NCBI RefSeq assembly: GCF_000245735.1 | Contig: NZ_AHTH01000005.1 | Span: 496,001 to 560,000 of the forward strand | Reading direction: 5' to 3' | Source: Alishewanella jeotgali KCTC 22429 | GTDB lineage: Bacteria; Pseudomonadota; Gammaproteobacteria; Enterobacterales; Alteromonadaceae | Length of the DNA: 64,000 nucleotides | In this document: piece after piece, positions 1 to 8,000 of the stretch | Layout of the letters: every line of letters starts with the position of its first letter | Position numbering within the stretch: position 1 is the stretch's first letter | The notes under the pieces: model-generated | The model's input: only the letters and a program-made list of their open reading frames with translations | What the model was told of the DNA's origin: nothing | Databases searched by the model: none | Program-made: the position numbers and the translations under genes

Positions 1-1446
1 CGCTTTGTTGACCGCCACCAGCGCGACTTTGTGCTGGGGCCAACCCATGAAGAAGTGATTACCGATCTGGTACGCCGCGAAATCACCAGTTACAAACAGC
101 TGCCACTGAATCTGTATCAGATCCAAACCAAATTCCGCGATGAGCGCCGGCCACGCTTTGGCGTAATGCGCGCCCGTGAATTCCTGATGAAAGACGCCTA
201 CTCTTTCCACTTAAGTCAGGAATCGCTGCAGCAAACCTATGATGCGATGTATAGTGCCTACTGCAATATTTTCAACCGCTTAGGTCTGGACTACCGGCCG
301 GTGCTGGCTGATACCGGCGCTATCGGCGGCAGCGTCTCGCACGAGTTCCACGTCTTAGCCGCCTCAGGTGAAGATGCGATTGCCTTTTCAGATACCAGCG
401 ATTACGCCGCAAACATCGAAATGGCGGAAGCCAAGGCACCGGCAGGCCCCCGCCCTGCCCCGACGCAGCAGCTGACACAGGTAGCAACCCCTGGCGCGAA
501 AACGGTCGCTGAAGTTGCCGCACTGTTACAGCAACCGGCCAGTCAAATCAGCAAAACGCTGATTGTCTATGCTGCCAAAGCCAGTGACGATGCGCCCCAG
601 ACGTTGGTCGCCCTGGTACTGCGTGGCGATCACGAATTAAACGAAATTAAAGCCGAAAAGCTGCCACAAGTTGCCAGCCCGCTGGTGTTTGCTTCGGAAG
701 AAGAAATCCGCGCCGTGATGGGTGCCGGCCCGGGTTCATTAGGCCCGGTAAAGTGTCCGTTGCCGCTGATTGTCGATCGTAGCGCGGCGCATCTGGCCGA
801 TTTTAGCTGTGGTGCTAATCAGGATGGCTTCCATCTGACCGGTGTTAACTGGGACCGCGATGTCACCGATTATCAGGTTGCCGACCTGCGCAATGTGGTG
901 GAAGGCGATGCCAGTCCCTGCGGCTTTGGTAAGCTGGTGATCAAGCGCGGTATTGAAGTGGGCCATATCTTCCAACTGGGTGACAAATACTCACAGGCGA
1001 TGAAAGCCGGCGTACTGAACGAAGAAGGTAAGCACCAGATCATGACCATGGGCTGCTATGGCGTTGGCGTGTCCCGTATCGTGGCTGCAGCCATCGAGCA
1101 AAACCATGACGAGCGCGGTATTATCTGGCCTGACGCGATAGCGCCATTTCAGGTGGTGTTAATTCCGATGAATATGCACAAATCAGTACGGATTGCCGAA
1201 GCCACTGAACTGCTGTACCAACAGCTTACTGCTGCCGGTATTGAAGTCCTGTTTGATGATCGTAAAGAGCGCCCAGGTGTGATGTTTGCCGATATGGAGC
1301 TGGTCGGTATTCCGCATCATATTGTCATCGGCGAGCGTAACTTGGATAACCGTCAGGTGGAATATAAAAACCGCCGCAGCGGTGCCACCGAGTTGCTGGC
1401 TATCGATGAGGTGCTGGCCTTTGTTAATCAGCAGCTCAAACGCTGA
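1..1446 (+). CDS. proS: Prolyl-tRNA synthetase, 5' end cut off by the window
   Basis: Cytoplasmic class II aminoacyl-tRNA synthetase that charges tRNA-Pro. The reading frame is open from base 1 ([10 protein letters not shown] then VLGPTHEEV), so the visible 481 codons are the C-terminal part of a protein that is about 570 residues in E. coli; roughly 90 residues lie upstream. Visible class II motif 2 region ([19 protein letters not shown]), the YbaK-like editing insertion in the middle (around ISKTLIVYA and [11 protein letters not shown]), motif 3 and the anticodon-binding C-terminal domain ([11 protein letters not shown]). The bacterial (E. coli) type is shown by the long editing insertion. 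The stop is followed after about 20 bases by a terminator hairpin, and the next gene is convergent. Identification is certain from near-continuous resemblance to E. coli ProS. Confidence 0.98.
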   Translation, partial: RFVDRHQRDFVLGPTHEEVITDLVRREITSYKQLPLNLYQIQTKFRDERRPRFGVMRAREFLMKDAYSFHLSQESLQQTYDAMYSAYCNIFNRLGLDYRPVLADTGAIGGSVSHEFHVLAASGEDAIAFSDTSDYAANIEMAEAKAPAGPRPAPTQQLTQVATPGAKTVAEVAALLQQPASQISKTLIVYAAKASDDAPQTLVALVLRGDHELNEIKAEKLPQVASPLVFASEEEIRAVMGAGPGSLGPVKCPLPLIVDRSAAHLADFSCGANQDGFHLTGVNWDRDVTDYQVADLRNVVEGDASPCGFGKLVIKRGIEVGHIFQLGDKYSQAMKAGVLNEEGKHQIMTMGCYGVGVSRIVAAAIEQNHDERGIIWPDAIAPFQVVLIPMNMHKSVRIAEATELLYQQLTAAGIEVLFDDRKERPGVMFADMELVGIPHHIVIGERNLDNRQVEYKNRRSGATELLAIDEVLAFVNQQLKR

Positions 1447-1464
1447 GTGACCGCTTGATAGCAT

Positions 1465-1495
1465 AAAGGCAGCCGAGGCTGCCTTTATTTTTTTA
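1465..1495 (+). terminator. Intrinsic terminator of proS
   Basis: Perfect inverted repeat AAAGGCAGC / GCTGCCTTT around a CGAG loop, followed by a run of T with one A. It lies 19 bases after the proS stop codon and between convergent genes. The opposite strand has a much poorer T tract, so it probably serves mainly proS. Confidence 0.85.
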
Positions 1496-1507
1496 CGCTT
1501 TGAGATG

Positions 1508-2383
1508 TCAGAGCGCACCTTTTAACGGGATCTTAATATAACGGCTGCCGTTCGCCTCCGCCTGCGGTAACTGCCCGCCGCGAATGTTCACCTGCACCGA
1601 CGGATAAATCAGCCGTGGCACCGCCAGGGTTCTATCGCGCGCTTCACGTCTGGCGACAAAATCTGCCTCAACCGTATCGGCTTTGACATGGATGTTGTGC
1701 TGTTTTTGCTCGGCGACGGTGGTTTTATATAACAGCTCGCGGCCATTCGGCTGATAATCGTGGCACATATAGATCACGGTTTCCTCCGGCAGCTGGTAGA
1801 TACGCTGGATCGAGCGATACAGAATATGGGCATCGCCGCCCGGGAAATCACAGCGCGCTGTGCCTGCGTCAGGCATAAACAAGGAGTCACCCACAAACAA
1901 ATTACCGGCTATCAGATAACTGACGCTGTCGTTGGTATGGCCAGGCGTATTGATCACCTTAGCCTTAATGCCACCAATCTGAAATTCTTCATTATCAGCG
2001 AATAACTTATCAAAATAATCGCCCTTGGCCAGCAACTCCTGATCACTGAGATTAAATACTACCTTAAAGGTTTGCTGCACCTTACGGATCCCCTCGCCAA
2101 TGGCAATACTGGCGCCGGTTTGTTGCTTTAAATAATGCGCTGCTGATAAATGATCGGCATGAGCATGGGTTTCCAGCACCCATTGCAGTTTCAGGTTGTT
2201 AGCCTTTAAAAACGCCAGCATCTTATCGGCATCAATGGTGCTTACCGCGCCAGCTGCTGCATCATAATTTAATACTGGATCGATAATCGCAGCTTGACCT
2301 GTTGCTTTATCTGCTACCACATAGCTAAAGGTGGAGCTGTCGTGATCAAAGAACATTTCAATCAGCAAATTTTGTTGTGACAT
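1508..2383 (-). CDS. ETHE1-like MBL-fold persulfide dioxygenase / hydrolase
   Basis: Metallo-beta-lactamase-fold protein of the ETHE1/persulfide-dioxygenase group, expected to oxidise glutathione persulfide to sulfite. The metal motif THAHADH is at residues about 72-78, followed by PGH near 148-149, FVGDSLF near 164-169, TARCDFPGGD near 175-184 and CHDY near 208-211. The chosen start is an ATG at 2383, with GGTGA upstream; a GTG three codons earlier (2392) is possible. The 291-residue length fits a single-domain MBL without a fused rhodanese. It is divergent from TauE/SafE, rhodanese and YeeE genes, the usual partners of BigR/SqrR-controlled sulfide detoxification sets. Substrate is inferred from family and neighbours; a glyoxalase II-like role is less likely because of the TRCDF-type motif. 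Confidence 0.85.
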   Translation of the reverse strand: MSQQNLLIEMFFDHDSSTFSYVVADKATGQAAIIDPVLNYDAAAGAVSTIDADKMLAFLKANNLKLQWVLETHAHADHLSAAHYLKQQTGASIAIGEGIRKVQQTFKVVFNLSDQELLAKGDYFDKLFADNEEFQIGGIKAKVINTPGHTNDSVSYLIAGNLFVGDSLFMPDAGTARCDFPGGDAHILYRSIQRIYQLPEETVIYMCHDYQPNGRELLYKTTVAEQKQHNIHVKADTVEADFVARREARDRTLAVPRLIYPSVQVNIRGGQLPQAEANGSRYIKIPLKGAL

Positions 2384-2397
2384 CGCATTCACCCTCT

Positions 2398-2420
2398 AAA
2401 ATTAGTTAATACTAAATTTT
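2398..2420. promoter_or_regulatory. Palindrome upstream of the persulfide dioxygenase gene
   Basis: Imperfect inverted repeat with core TTAGT-N4-ACTAA and flanking A and T runs, 15-37 bases upstream of the dioxygenase ATG. It is in the position of an operator or promoter element. No regulator gene is visible in this window, so the binding protein is unknown. Confidence 0.4.
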
Positions 2421-2467
2421 AGTTGCAGCTTAGCGAAAAGGCGCCTAGAATGCAAACAAGTTATAAG

Positions 2468-2488
2468 CATATTCCAAAATAGAATATG
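2468..2488. promoter_or_regulatory. Palindrome upstream of the TauE/SafE operon
   Basis: Perfect 7-bp inverted repeat CATATTC-N7-GAATATG ending 8 bases before the TauE ATG. It contains ATTC...GAAT half-sites, which recall the inverted repeats bound by ArsR-family persulfide sensors (SqrR/BigR), although the spacer here is 7 bases. It would overlap the promoter and leader of the rightward sulfur operon. The assignment is inference from position and gene content. Confidence 0.5.
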
Positions 2489-2496
2489 GGGTGATT

Positions 2497-3249
2497 ATGT
2501 TAGTTCTGCTTGGTGCACTCATTATCGGTATCAGTTTAGGTCTGTTCGGCTCGGGCGGTTCTATTCTGACGGTGCCGGTGCTGTTGTATTTACTGCAAAT
2601 GCCGGCGGAGCTGGCCATTGCCTCCTCCCTGCTAATCGTGGCCGGAATAAGTTTACTGGGATCAGTGCAAAACGCCTGGCAAAAGCGCATTAGCTGGCGT
2701 CATCTATGGTGGTTCGGCTTACCTGGTATGCTCGGTACTTACGGTGGCGCCTGGATCGGAACTCTGGTCGATAGCCGCTGGCAGCTACTAGTCTTCGCAA
2801 TCCTGATGGTGGTTGCTGCTATTTTTATGTGGCGTAACAACCAGCAGGAAACAGCAAATCAACGACCATTTCAACCGGTAAAAGTGGTTGCGGATGGTCT
2901 GATTGTTGGCGCCATTACCGGCTTTGTCGGTGTTGGTGGCGGCTTTTTAATTGTGCCAGCGCTGGTACTGATGGGCGGCTTGCCTTTGGGTATCGCCGTG
3001 GCGACCAGCCTTGGCATTATTGCAATGAAGTCTTTTGCTGGCTTTACCAAGTATTATCTGGCCTTTAGTGCTGCTGGCATGAGCTTTAACTGGCAGGTGA
3101 TTGCAATAATGGTGGTGGCGGGTTTTATTGGTAGTTTTGCCGGCAACTGGCTCGGTCAAAAATTGCCAAAAGCAAAATTACAAAAAGGTTTTGCAATCTT
3201 CCTGGCGATAATGGCAGTAGTGGTGATTAGCCAGTCGGTACTGAAATAA
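2497..3249 (+). CDS. TauE/SafE-family sulfite/anion exporter
   Basis: Integral inner-membrane protein of the TauE/SafE (DUF81) family, about 250 residues with around eight hydrophobic segments. It shows the repeated glycine-rich signatures of the family, SLGLFGSGGSILTVPVL near the N-terminus and GFVGVGGGFLIVPALVL in the second half. The ATG at 2497 is preferred over the GTG at 2491 because GGGG lies at a proper distance only from the ATG. It is first in a rightward operon with rhodanese and two YeeE-type genes, and divergent from a persulfide dioxygenase. From family knowledge and context it probably exports sulfite or another oxidised sulfur product of the pathway. Confidence 0.9.
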   Translation: MLVLLGALIIGISLGLFGSGGSILTVPVLLYLLQMPAELAIASSLLIVAGISLLGSVQNAWQKRISWRHLWWFGLPGMLGTYGGAWIGTLVDSRWQLLVFAILMVVAAIFMWRNNQQETANQRPFQPVKVVADGLIVGAITGFVGVGGGFLIVPALVLMGGLPLGIAVATSLGIIAMKSFAGFTKYYLAFSAAGMSFNWQVIAIMVVAGFIGSFAGNWLGQKLPKAKLQKGFAIFLAIMAVVVISQSVLK

Positions 3250-3279
3250 CTTTATGCTTGCAACTTAACGGAGAGCACT

Positions 3280-3681
3280 ATGAAAACCTCACAACAGCTG
3301 GTTGCCGAAGCTAAAGCGGCAATTAAAGAAGTCGATGTTGCTCAGCTTGCTGCTTACCTGCAGCAGCAAAGCGAACCCTTACTAATTGATGTGCGTGAAC
3401 CGGCGGAGTTTACCCAGGCGCATATCGTTGGTGCAGTAAACTATCCGCGTGGCGTATTAGAAATGCAATTACCCAATCATCCTCTGGTCGCCGCCAGTGG
3501 CTGCGCTGCTGAAGTGGCATTAGCGCAATTGGCAAAGCAACCGCTCTATCTGATTTGCCGCTCCGGTGCCCGCTCGGCGCTGGCAGCAGAATCTTTGCAG
3601 CGTATGGGCTTTAGCGATGTCTATTCCGTTGCCGGCGGCATGGTGGCCTGGCAAGACGCCGGTTACCCGGTTAAAGCTTAG
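3280..3681 (+). CDS. Single-domain rhodanese (sulfurtransferase)
   Basis: Rhodanese-fold sulfurtransferase of 133 residues carrying sulfane sulfur on a cysteine. The catalytic loop is CRSGARS with Cys about residue 93; the N-terminal rhodanese signature LLIDVREPAEF is near 34-44 and the C-terminal GGMVAWQDAGYPV closes the domain. The N-terminal 20 residues are an extra helix typical of short accessory rhodaneses. A GGAGAG Shine-Dalgarno lies six bases before the ATG. It is 30 bases after TauE/SafE and 9 bases before the first YeeE gene, so it is part of the same operon. It probably shuttles persulfide sulfur between the transporters and the divergent dioxygenase; no signal peptide is seen, so it is cytoplasmic. 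Confidence 0.93.
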   Translation: MKTSQQLVAEAKAAIKEVDVAQLAAYLQQQSEPLLIDVREPAEFTQAHIVGAVNYPRGVLEMQLPNHPLVAASGCAAEVALAQLAKQPLYLICRSGARSALAAESLQRMGFSDVYSVAGGMVAWQDAGYPVKA

Positions 3682-3690
3682 GAGGTTTAA

Positions 3691-4095
3691 ATGGAAAACT
3701 TTACTCCGGTATCCGCACTCATCGGCGGTGCGTTAATTGGCTTGGGCACCTTGTTATTATTGGTTGGCCTGGGCCGGATTGCCGGTATCTCCGGCATTAC
3801 CAGTACTTTGCTATTTCAGAAAGAAGATAAGCTGTGGCGGCTGGCCTTTGTGCTGGGCTTAGTTGCAGGACCACTGTTAACAGCTTTGTTTTATCAGGAC
3901 TTTAGCTATAGCACACCTGAGCTTAGCCCCTTTACGCTGGCCGCGGGTTTGCTGGTTGGCCTCGGCACTGCCTGGGGCTCAGGTTGCACTTCTGGCCATG
4001 GCGTGTGCGGGATTGGCCGCTTTTCGCCACGGTCCTTAGCGGCCACCCTGGTTTTTATGTTGTTTGGCGTGCTGGCTGCCAGCCTGCTGTTTTAA
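3691..4095 (+). CDS. YeeE/YedE-family sulfur transporter half (PmpA-like)
   Basis: Membrane protein of 134 residues with the YeeE/YedE signature GSGCTSGHGVCGIGRFSPRS near residues 91-110, which holds the conserved cysteines used by thiosulfate/sulfur-species importers such as TsuA. The short length, about a third of full YeeE, and the second short gene just downstream match the split PmpA/PmpB pair of bigR-type operons. The stop of the rhodanese and this ATG are 9 bases apart with AGGAGG between. It probably forms the first half of an importer for thiosulfate-like or sulfane sulfur. Family is seen in the sequence; substrate is inferred. Confidence 0.88.
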   Translation: MENFTPVSALIGGALIGLGTLLLLVGLGRIAGISGITSTLLFQKEDKLWRLAFVLGLVAGPLLTALFYQDFSYSTPELSPFTLAAGLLVGLGTAWGSGCTSGHGVCGIGRFSPRSLAATLVFMLFGVLAASLLF

Positions 4096-4105
4096 GGAGT
4101 CAACC

Positions 4106-4528
4106 ATGAAACTCTTAATCGCTTTTCTCGCCGGTTTACTGATGTCAGTGGGCATGGCCATCTCGAAAATGATTGACCCACAGAAAGTGCTGGCTTTTCT
4201 TGATCTGAGTGGCGACTGGGACCCAAGTTTAGCACTGGTCATGGCTGGCGCCCTCGCGGTGTATTCTGTCGGCTACCGGTTATTTATCCATAAACCAGCG
4301 CCATTGTTTGATAAACAATTTTATCTGCCTACAGCCCGCTATATCGATAAACCTTTATTGATTGGTGCTGCTGTATTTGGCTTAGGCTGGGGTATGGTCG
4401 GTTACTGTCCGGGACCTGCTATCAGTGCTTTATCCTCAGGCAGTAGCGGTACCCTGGGTTTTGTTTTGGCGATGATCGCAGGCTGGTTTATTGCCCGAAA
4501 AATCAAACTTCCTTTCACACAAGCCTAA
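4106..4528 (+). CDS. YeeE/YedE-family (DUF6691-like) sulfur transporter half (PmpB-like)
   Basis: Membrane protein of 140 residues with four hydrophobic segments and a cysteine motif WGMVGYCPGPAIS near residues 95-107, the counterpart of the cysteine motif in the preceding gene. The ATG at 4106 is chosen because AAGGAGT stands 6 bases before it; an in-frame earlier ATG at 4064 lies inside the previous gene and has no ribosome site. Last gene of the sulfur operon, 10 bases behind its partner, and followed by a terminator hairpin. The two halves together presumably make one transporter. Confidence 0.87.
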   Translation: MKLLIAFLAGLLMSVGMAISKMIDPQKVLAFLDLSGDWDPSLALVMAGALAVYSVGYRLFIHKPAPLFDKQFYLPTARYIDKPLLIGAAVFGLGWGMVGYCPGPAISALSSGSSGTLGFVLAMIAGWFIARKIKLPFTQA

Positions 4529-4542
4529 ATTTCATTGTCTGG

Positions 4543-4575
4543 CTCCCGGCCAAACCACCGGGAGTCTTTCTTCTT
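4543..4575 (+). terminator. Terminator of the sulfur operon
   Basis: Perfect inverted repeat CTCCCGG / CCGGGAG with an 8-base loop, followed by the T-rich stretch TCTTTCTTCTT, 14 bases after the last operon gene. Confidence 0.75.
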
Positions 4576-4783
4576 ATCGTAACGCTATCTTGGCGCCAGC
4601 GAAAAACTAGGCTATTGTCTGTAGCAACAGTCTGAAACCAGCGTTTTGGCTCGGGTACACTATTTGTTTTGTCGCCACAAGACGTTAAACAACAGCGAAC
4701 CCCGCCGAGATCAAAGTTTCGCTTATCCTTTATGTTATGCTGCTTGAAAAACAGAAGAGGTCTCAGTCGTAATGGAGAGATTC

Positions 4784-5986
4784 ATGGCCCTGTACAGCTT
4801 TATTGAGCGTAGTTTTTTCTTTACCCTTAACCGAAAAATTGCCGGCAATATGCTGTTTATTGGTATTTTCTTTGGTTTGGCGTTATGGATGGCGTATCCG
4901 GCTAATGGCGATGCGACACTTTGGTGGTTGTTATTGTTAAGTGGCACAGTCGCTTTTTTGTTTACCGGGTTTTATCTGCGGCACCTGATTGTACGGCCGG
5001 TACAGGCGCTGGTTGGCACCCTACATGAAAGCAATCGTCAGGGCGCTGATCTCAGTCAGCGCTTACCGGCCTTCACCTTTGACGAATTCCGCACCCTGTC
5101 GGAAGAGTTTAATCATTTTGTTGGCCAGCTCAGTGAAGTATTAACAAAAGTTCACGTACAAGCCAGCGACAACCATCAGATCAATGAGCAAGTATCTGAC
5201 GCTGTAAAACATACCCGCCGTAATTTACAGGATACTGAACATCGGAATCAGCAGATCCGTAAAGACAGTGATGAAGTGATCGAGTACCTGGCCAGGATCG
5301 TGCAAAGCAGTGACCAAATGGGCCAGGTCACTAATCTGGCAGCGGATAAAGCCAAAGTCGCCAGTGGTCAGATGCAGCAACTGAATCGCCAATTAGCCGC
5401 TATTGCCGGCCTACTGGATTCCTTTGGCGCCACCATCAATGGTCTACAGAAAAACTCGGAAAACGTGCGGCAAATCCTGGTCATGGTCGAGGGTTTTTCT
5501 GACCAGACCAATCTGTTAGCGCTAAATGCCGCCATTGAAGCTGCCAGAGCCGGGGATGCAGGCCGTGGCTTTGCCGTGGTTGCCGATGAAGTCCGTACGC
5601 TGGCCGCCAAAGTTAATGATGCCACGAAACAAATTTCAGGCTTCCTTAATGATATGGAGCGGCTGGTCAAGGAAACCAAGCAAGAATCGGATAGCCTGAA
5701 TCAACAGGCTAAAGATGCCAGCAGCCAGATCCATGACACCAATCGCGAATTTTCATTGCTGCAAACCGAGTTACAGTCAGCCCAGGGCGGCATGAAAAAT
5801 ATCAGCGGCAGCGTATCCAGTCTGGAACAAAAATATCAGCAAACGCAGGGACATTTGAGCGCCATCGAACAGATGACCAATCAGGCCTATCAACAAATGG
5901 CCGCCATCGATGAGGCCGCCCGCAACTTACTTAATGGCACAGCAGCAACGCAGGCGCAATTAGCGCGCTTCGCCCGAAAAAATTAG
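4784..5986 (+). CDS. Methyl-accepting chemotaxis protein without a periplasmic sensor domain
   Basis: Chemoreceptor-like protein of about 400 residues. Two hydrophobic segments near the N-terminus (about residues 20-36 and 46-62) are separated by only a short loop, then a HAMP linker ([15 protein letters not shown] region) and a long coiled-coil signalling domain. The kinase-contact hairpin tip is clear: [20 protein letters not shown] then [15 protein letters not shown]. With no periplasmic domain, it cannot sense an external ligand in the usual way and may read membrane or cytoplasmic state, or pair with another sensor. The ATG at 4784 has GGAGA five bases upstream; an ATG at 4772 is an alternative. 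It stands alone, with no che genes nearby. Confidence 0.92.
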   Translation: MALYSFIERSFFFTLNRKIAGNMLFIGIFFGLALWMAYPANGDATLWWLLLLSGTVAFLFTGFYLRHLIVRPVQALVGTLHESNRQGADLSQRLPAFTFDEFRTLSEEFNHFVGQLSEVLTKVHVQASDNHQINEQVSDAVKHTRRNLQDTEHRNQQIRKDSDEVIEYLARIVQSSDQMGQVTNLAADKAKVASGQMQQLNRQLAAIAGLLDSFGATINGLQKNSENVRQILVMVEGFSDQTNLLALNAAIEAARAGDAGRGFAVVADEVRTLAAKVNDATKQISGFLNDMERLVKETKQESDSLNQQAKDASSQIHDTNREFSLLQTELQSAQGGMKNISGSVSSLEQKYQQTQGHLSAIEQMTNQAYQQMAAIDEAARNLLNGTAATQAQLARFARKN

Positions 5987-6068
5987 TCATGGGCTTGCCA
6001 GGGAAAATGCAACGCCCCTGTAGTACGGACTATATTGACACCGCCCTGTTGGTAAGGCGGTGCTAACC

Positions 6069-7424
6069 ATGCTGGTAAAATTGCTCAGCCGTCGCCATCG
6101 TTGGTTACTTGGGTTATTTAGTGCGCTGCTGTTTGCTGGCAGCATTATGCTGGTTGAGTTTTTTCACCAGAACCTATTACAGAAACTGACGCTTGAGCAA
6201 CAGCAAAGTCTGAGCCGGCAGTTATCCTTGGTCAGAGCTAATATTGAGTCTGAACTTAATGCCAATATTTTTCTGGCCGATAGTCTGGCCACCATTATCA
6301 GCGTTAACCCCTCTTCTGGCCCTGACGACTGGGAGTTACTAGCACAGGCCCTGATGCGAAAAGCAACCAGTATCCGGAATATCGCCGTGGCTCCCGATAA
6401 TGTGATTCGCTTTATTTACCCAATAGAGGGCAATCAGGCCGCGCTCGGCCTGGATTACCGCACTGTCCCGGCACAATTTCGCACAGTGGAGCTGGCTCGG
6501 CAGCGTCAGGATATTATGATCGCCGGCCCCCTGACCTTGGTACAGGGCGGTAGTGCGGTAATCGCCCGGATGCCGATTTTTAATGATGCGCCAACCAATC
6601 AGCAATATTGGGGCACTTGTAGTGTCGTTATCGATATCGACAAACTGTTCCAAAGCACAGGTTTATTCGAACTGGCTAGCCAGGGCCAGTTGGCGATGCG
6701 TGGCGTGGATGGCACCGGTGCTGAAGGAGAGCTGTTTTTGGGGGATGCAGCCGTCTTTACCAATGCCTTTGCCATCGAGAATATTCGCCTGTTAAGCGGC
6801 AGCTGGCAAATTGCTCTCGCCTTACCTCAGGATCAACAAGGGCAGTTTGGCTTAAGTAGTCTGCTAGTCAGGCTGGTGGGTTATAGCCTGTGTATCTTGC
6901 TCTTTCTGGCACTATTTAGTCTTTACTACGCCTATCGACAAGCACGCTTAAATGCATTACAAGACCCGCTTACTTTGCTACCGAATCGTCGCTTTGCCAT
7001 GCAATTGCTGGAAAGACTGGTTAATGAAAAAGCGGAATTCAGCATTCTTAGCCTGGATTTGGATAAATTTAAAGAAGTGAATGACAACTATGGCCATGCT
7101 GTAGGGGATGCTCTGTTACAAGAGGTCGCCAAACGACTGCAGGCCGGCTTGCGGGCTTCAGATCACGCCTGTCGCTTATCTGGTGATGAGTTTCTGGTGA
7201 TCTTACCTCGCGTGTATCGCGAGCAGGATTTACAGCACATCATCGAAAAGGTATCGGCCCAACTTAGCAATACCGCTTTTATATTTAGCGACAAACAGTT
7301 TCAGATTCAGTACAGCCTTGGGTATGCAAGCTTTCCTATTCATGCTACTGAGCTTGATAATTTACTGCATTTCGCCGATTTGGCGATGTACCAGCAAAAA
7401 GCCGCACATAAAGCCAATACTTAA
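6069..7424 (+). CDS. CHASE-domain GGDEF protein (diguanylate cyclase candidate)
   Basis: Inner-membrane signalling protein of 451 residues. One transmembrane segment near residues 10-32, a periplasmic CHASE-type sensor region (about 60-200, including IRFIYPIEGNQAALGLDYR), a second membrane segment near 268-290, and a C-terminal GGDEF domain. The active-site loop reads SGDEF instead of GGDEF (about residues 371-375), a variant that is active in some cyclases. The inhibitory RxxD site is present as RASD five residues before it. The ATG at 6069 has AAGGCGG eight bases upstream and is preferred to the GTG at 6060. It probably makes c-di-GMP in response to a periplasmic signal; activity cannot be decided from sequence. 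Confidence 0.88.
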   Translation: MLVKLLSRRHRWLLGLFSALLFAGSIMLVEFFHQNLLQKLTLEQQQSLSRQLSLVRANIESELNANIFLADSLATIISVNPSSGPDDWELLAQALMRKATSIRNIAVAPDNVIRFIYPIEGNQAALGLDYRTVPAQFRTVELARQRQDIMIAGPLTLVQGGSAVIARMPIFNDAPTNQQYWGTCSVVIDIDKLFQSTGLFELASQGQLAMRGVDGTGAEGELFLGDAAVFTNAFAIENIRLLSGSWQIALALPQDQQGQFGLSSLLVRLVGYSLCILLFLALFSLYYAYRQARLNALQDPLTLLPNRRFAMQLLERLVNEKAEFSILSLDLDKFKEVNDNYGHAVGDALLQEVAKRLQAGLRASDHACRLSGDEFLVILPRVYREQDLQHIIEKVSAQLSNTAFIFSDKQFQIQYSLGYASFPIHATELDNLLHFADLAMYQQKAAHKANT

Positions 7425-7454
7425 CAGACTAGCTGGCTGATTCTTAACAGAGAG

Positions 7455-7474
7455 TAACCGACTGAACTACCGCT
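7455..7474 (-). pseudogene. tRNA-Asp gene fragment (5' part only)
   Basis: Twenty bases identical to tRNA-Asp positions about 3-22 (acceptor 5' strand and D arm) as found in the four intact copies to the right. It is on the same strand and lies 31 bases beyond the last intact copy. Anticodon and T arms are missing and the flanks do not match, so it cannot be a tRNA. It looks like a remnant of a fifth copy or of recombination at this array. Confidence 0.75.
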
Positions 7475-7505
7475 TAGGCTTACTAAATTGCTTGTGGAAT
7501 TAAAG

Positions 7506-7582
7506 TGGCGGAGCGGACGGGACTCGAACCCGCGACCCCCGGCGTGACAGGCCGGTATTCTAACCGACTGAACTACCGCTCC
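7506..7582 (-). tRNA. tRNA-Asp (anticodon GUC), copy 4 of the array
   Basis: The 77-base cloverleaf on the minus strand begins GGAGCGGTAGTTCAGTCGG and ends with an encoded CCA. The acceptor stem GGAGCGG / CCGCTCC, the anticodon loop CTGTCAC and the T loop GGTTCGAGTCC are all canonical and nearly identical to E. coli tRNA-Asp. It is the most promoter-distal intact copy. Confidence 0.98.
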
Positions 7583-7623
7583 GCGCTGGAGTGAGCTACT
7601 GCTCAAGTGATAACTTACTGAAG

Positions 7624-7700
7624 TGGCGGAGCGGACGGGACTCGAACCCGCGACCCCCGGCGTGACAGGCCGGTATTCTAACCGACTGAACTACCGCTCC
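7624..7700 (-). tRNA. tRNA-Asp (GUC), copy 3
   Basis: Identical over all 77 bases, CCA included, to the other three copies. It is separated from the previous copy by 41 bases. Confidence 0.98.
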
Positions 7701-7726
7701 GGATCAGGAAGCTGTTTCGATGCTAG

Positions 7727-7803
7727 TGGCGGAGCGGACGGGACTCGAACCCGCGACCCCCGGCGTGACAGGCCGGTATTCTAACCGACTGAACTACCGC
7801 TCC
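7727..7803 (-). tRNA. tRNA-Asp (GUC), copy 2
   Basis: Identical 77-base tRNA-Asp with encoded CCA. The spacer to copy 3 is 26 bases and the spacer to copy 1 is 16 bases. Confidence 0.98.
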
Positions 7804-7819
7804 GGAAAGCATCGAAAAT

Positions 7820-7896
7820 TGGCGGAGCGGACGGGACTCGAACCCGCGACCCCCGGCGTGACAGGCCGGTATTCTAACCGACTGAACTACCGCTCC
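7820..7896 (-). tRNA. tRNA-Asp (GUC), copy 1 (promoter-proximal)
   Basis: Identical 77-base tRNA-Asp with encoded CCA. It is the first gene after the sigma-70 promoter about 50 bases upstream, so the four copies are expected to be cut from one precursor transcript. Confidence 0.98.
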
Positions 7897-7943
7897 GCGC
7901 AGTGCACCAAACTATCAGATGGGTATCGTCTGGTGCGGCGGGA

Positions 7944-7972
7944 ATGATACGGATATGGCTGAAGGCCGTCAA
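7944..7972 (-). promoter_or_regulatory. Sigma-70 promoter of the tRNA-Asp array
   Basis: On the minus strand TTGACG (-35) and TATCAT (-10) are separated by exactly 17 bases and followed by the GC-rich discriminator TCCCGCCGCACC. GC-rich discriminators are typical of stable-RNA promoters under stringent control. It lies in the gap between the end of the TIGR03503-like gene and the first tRNA. Confidence 0.8.
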
Positions 7973-8000
7973 CATCTTTTTTGTCGCTTTTGCCTATTCC

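Noticed and set aside
4681-4771. Sigma-28 promoter for the chemoreceptor (CAAAGTTT)
   Set aside because: The -35-like element is good but nothing like GCCGATAA is found at the required spacing.
7425-7896. Possible CRISPR array because of regular near-identical repeats
   Set aside because: The repeat unit is a complete 77-base tRNA-Asp and spacers are short and unequal; no cas genes are near.
7421-7947. Open frames over the tRNA array with repeats such as RTGLEPATPGVTGRYSNRL
   Set aside because: They are translations of the tRNA-Asp genes on the opposite or same strand; this peptide is a common artefact of tRNA-Asp arrays.
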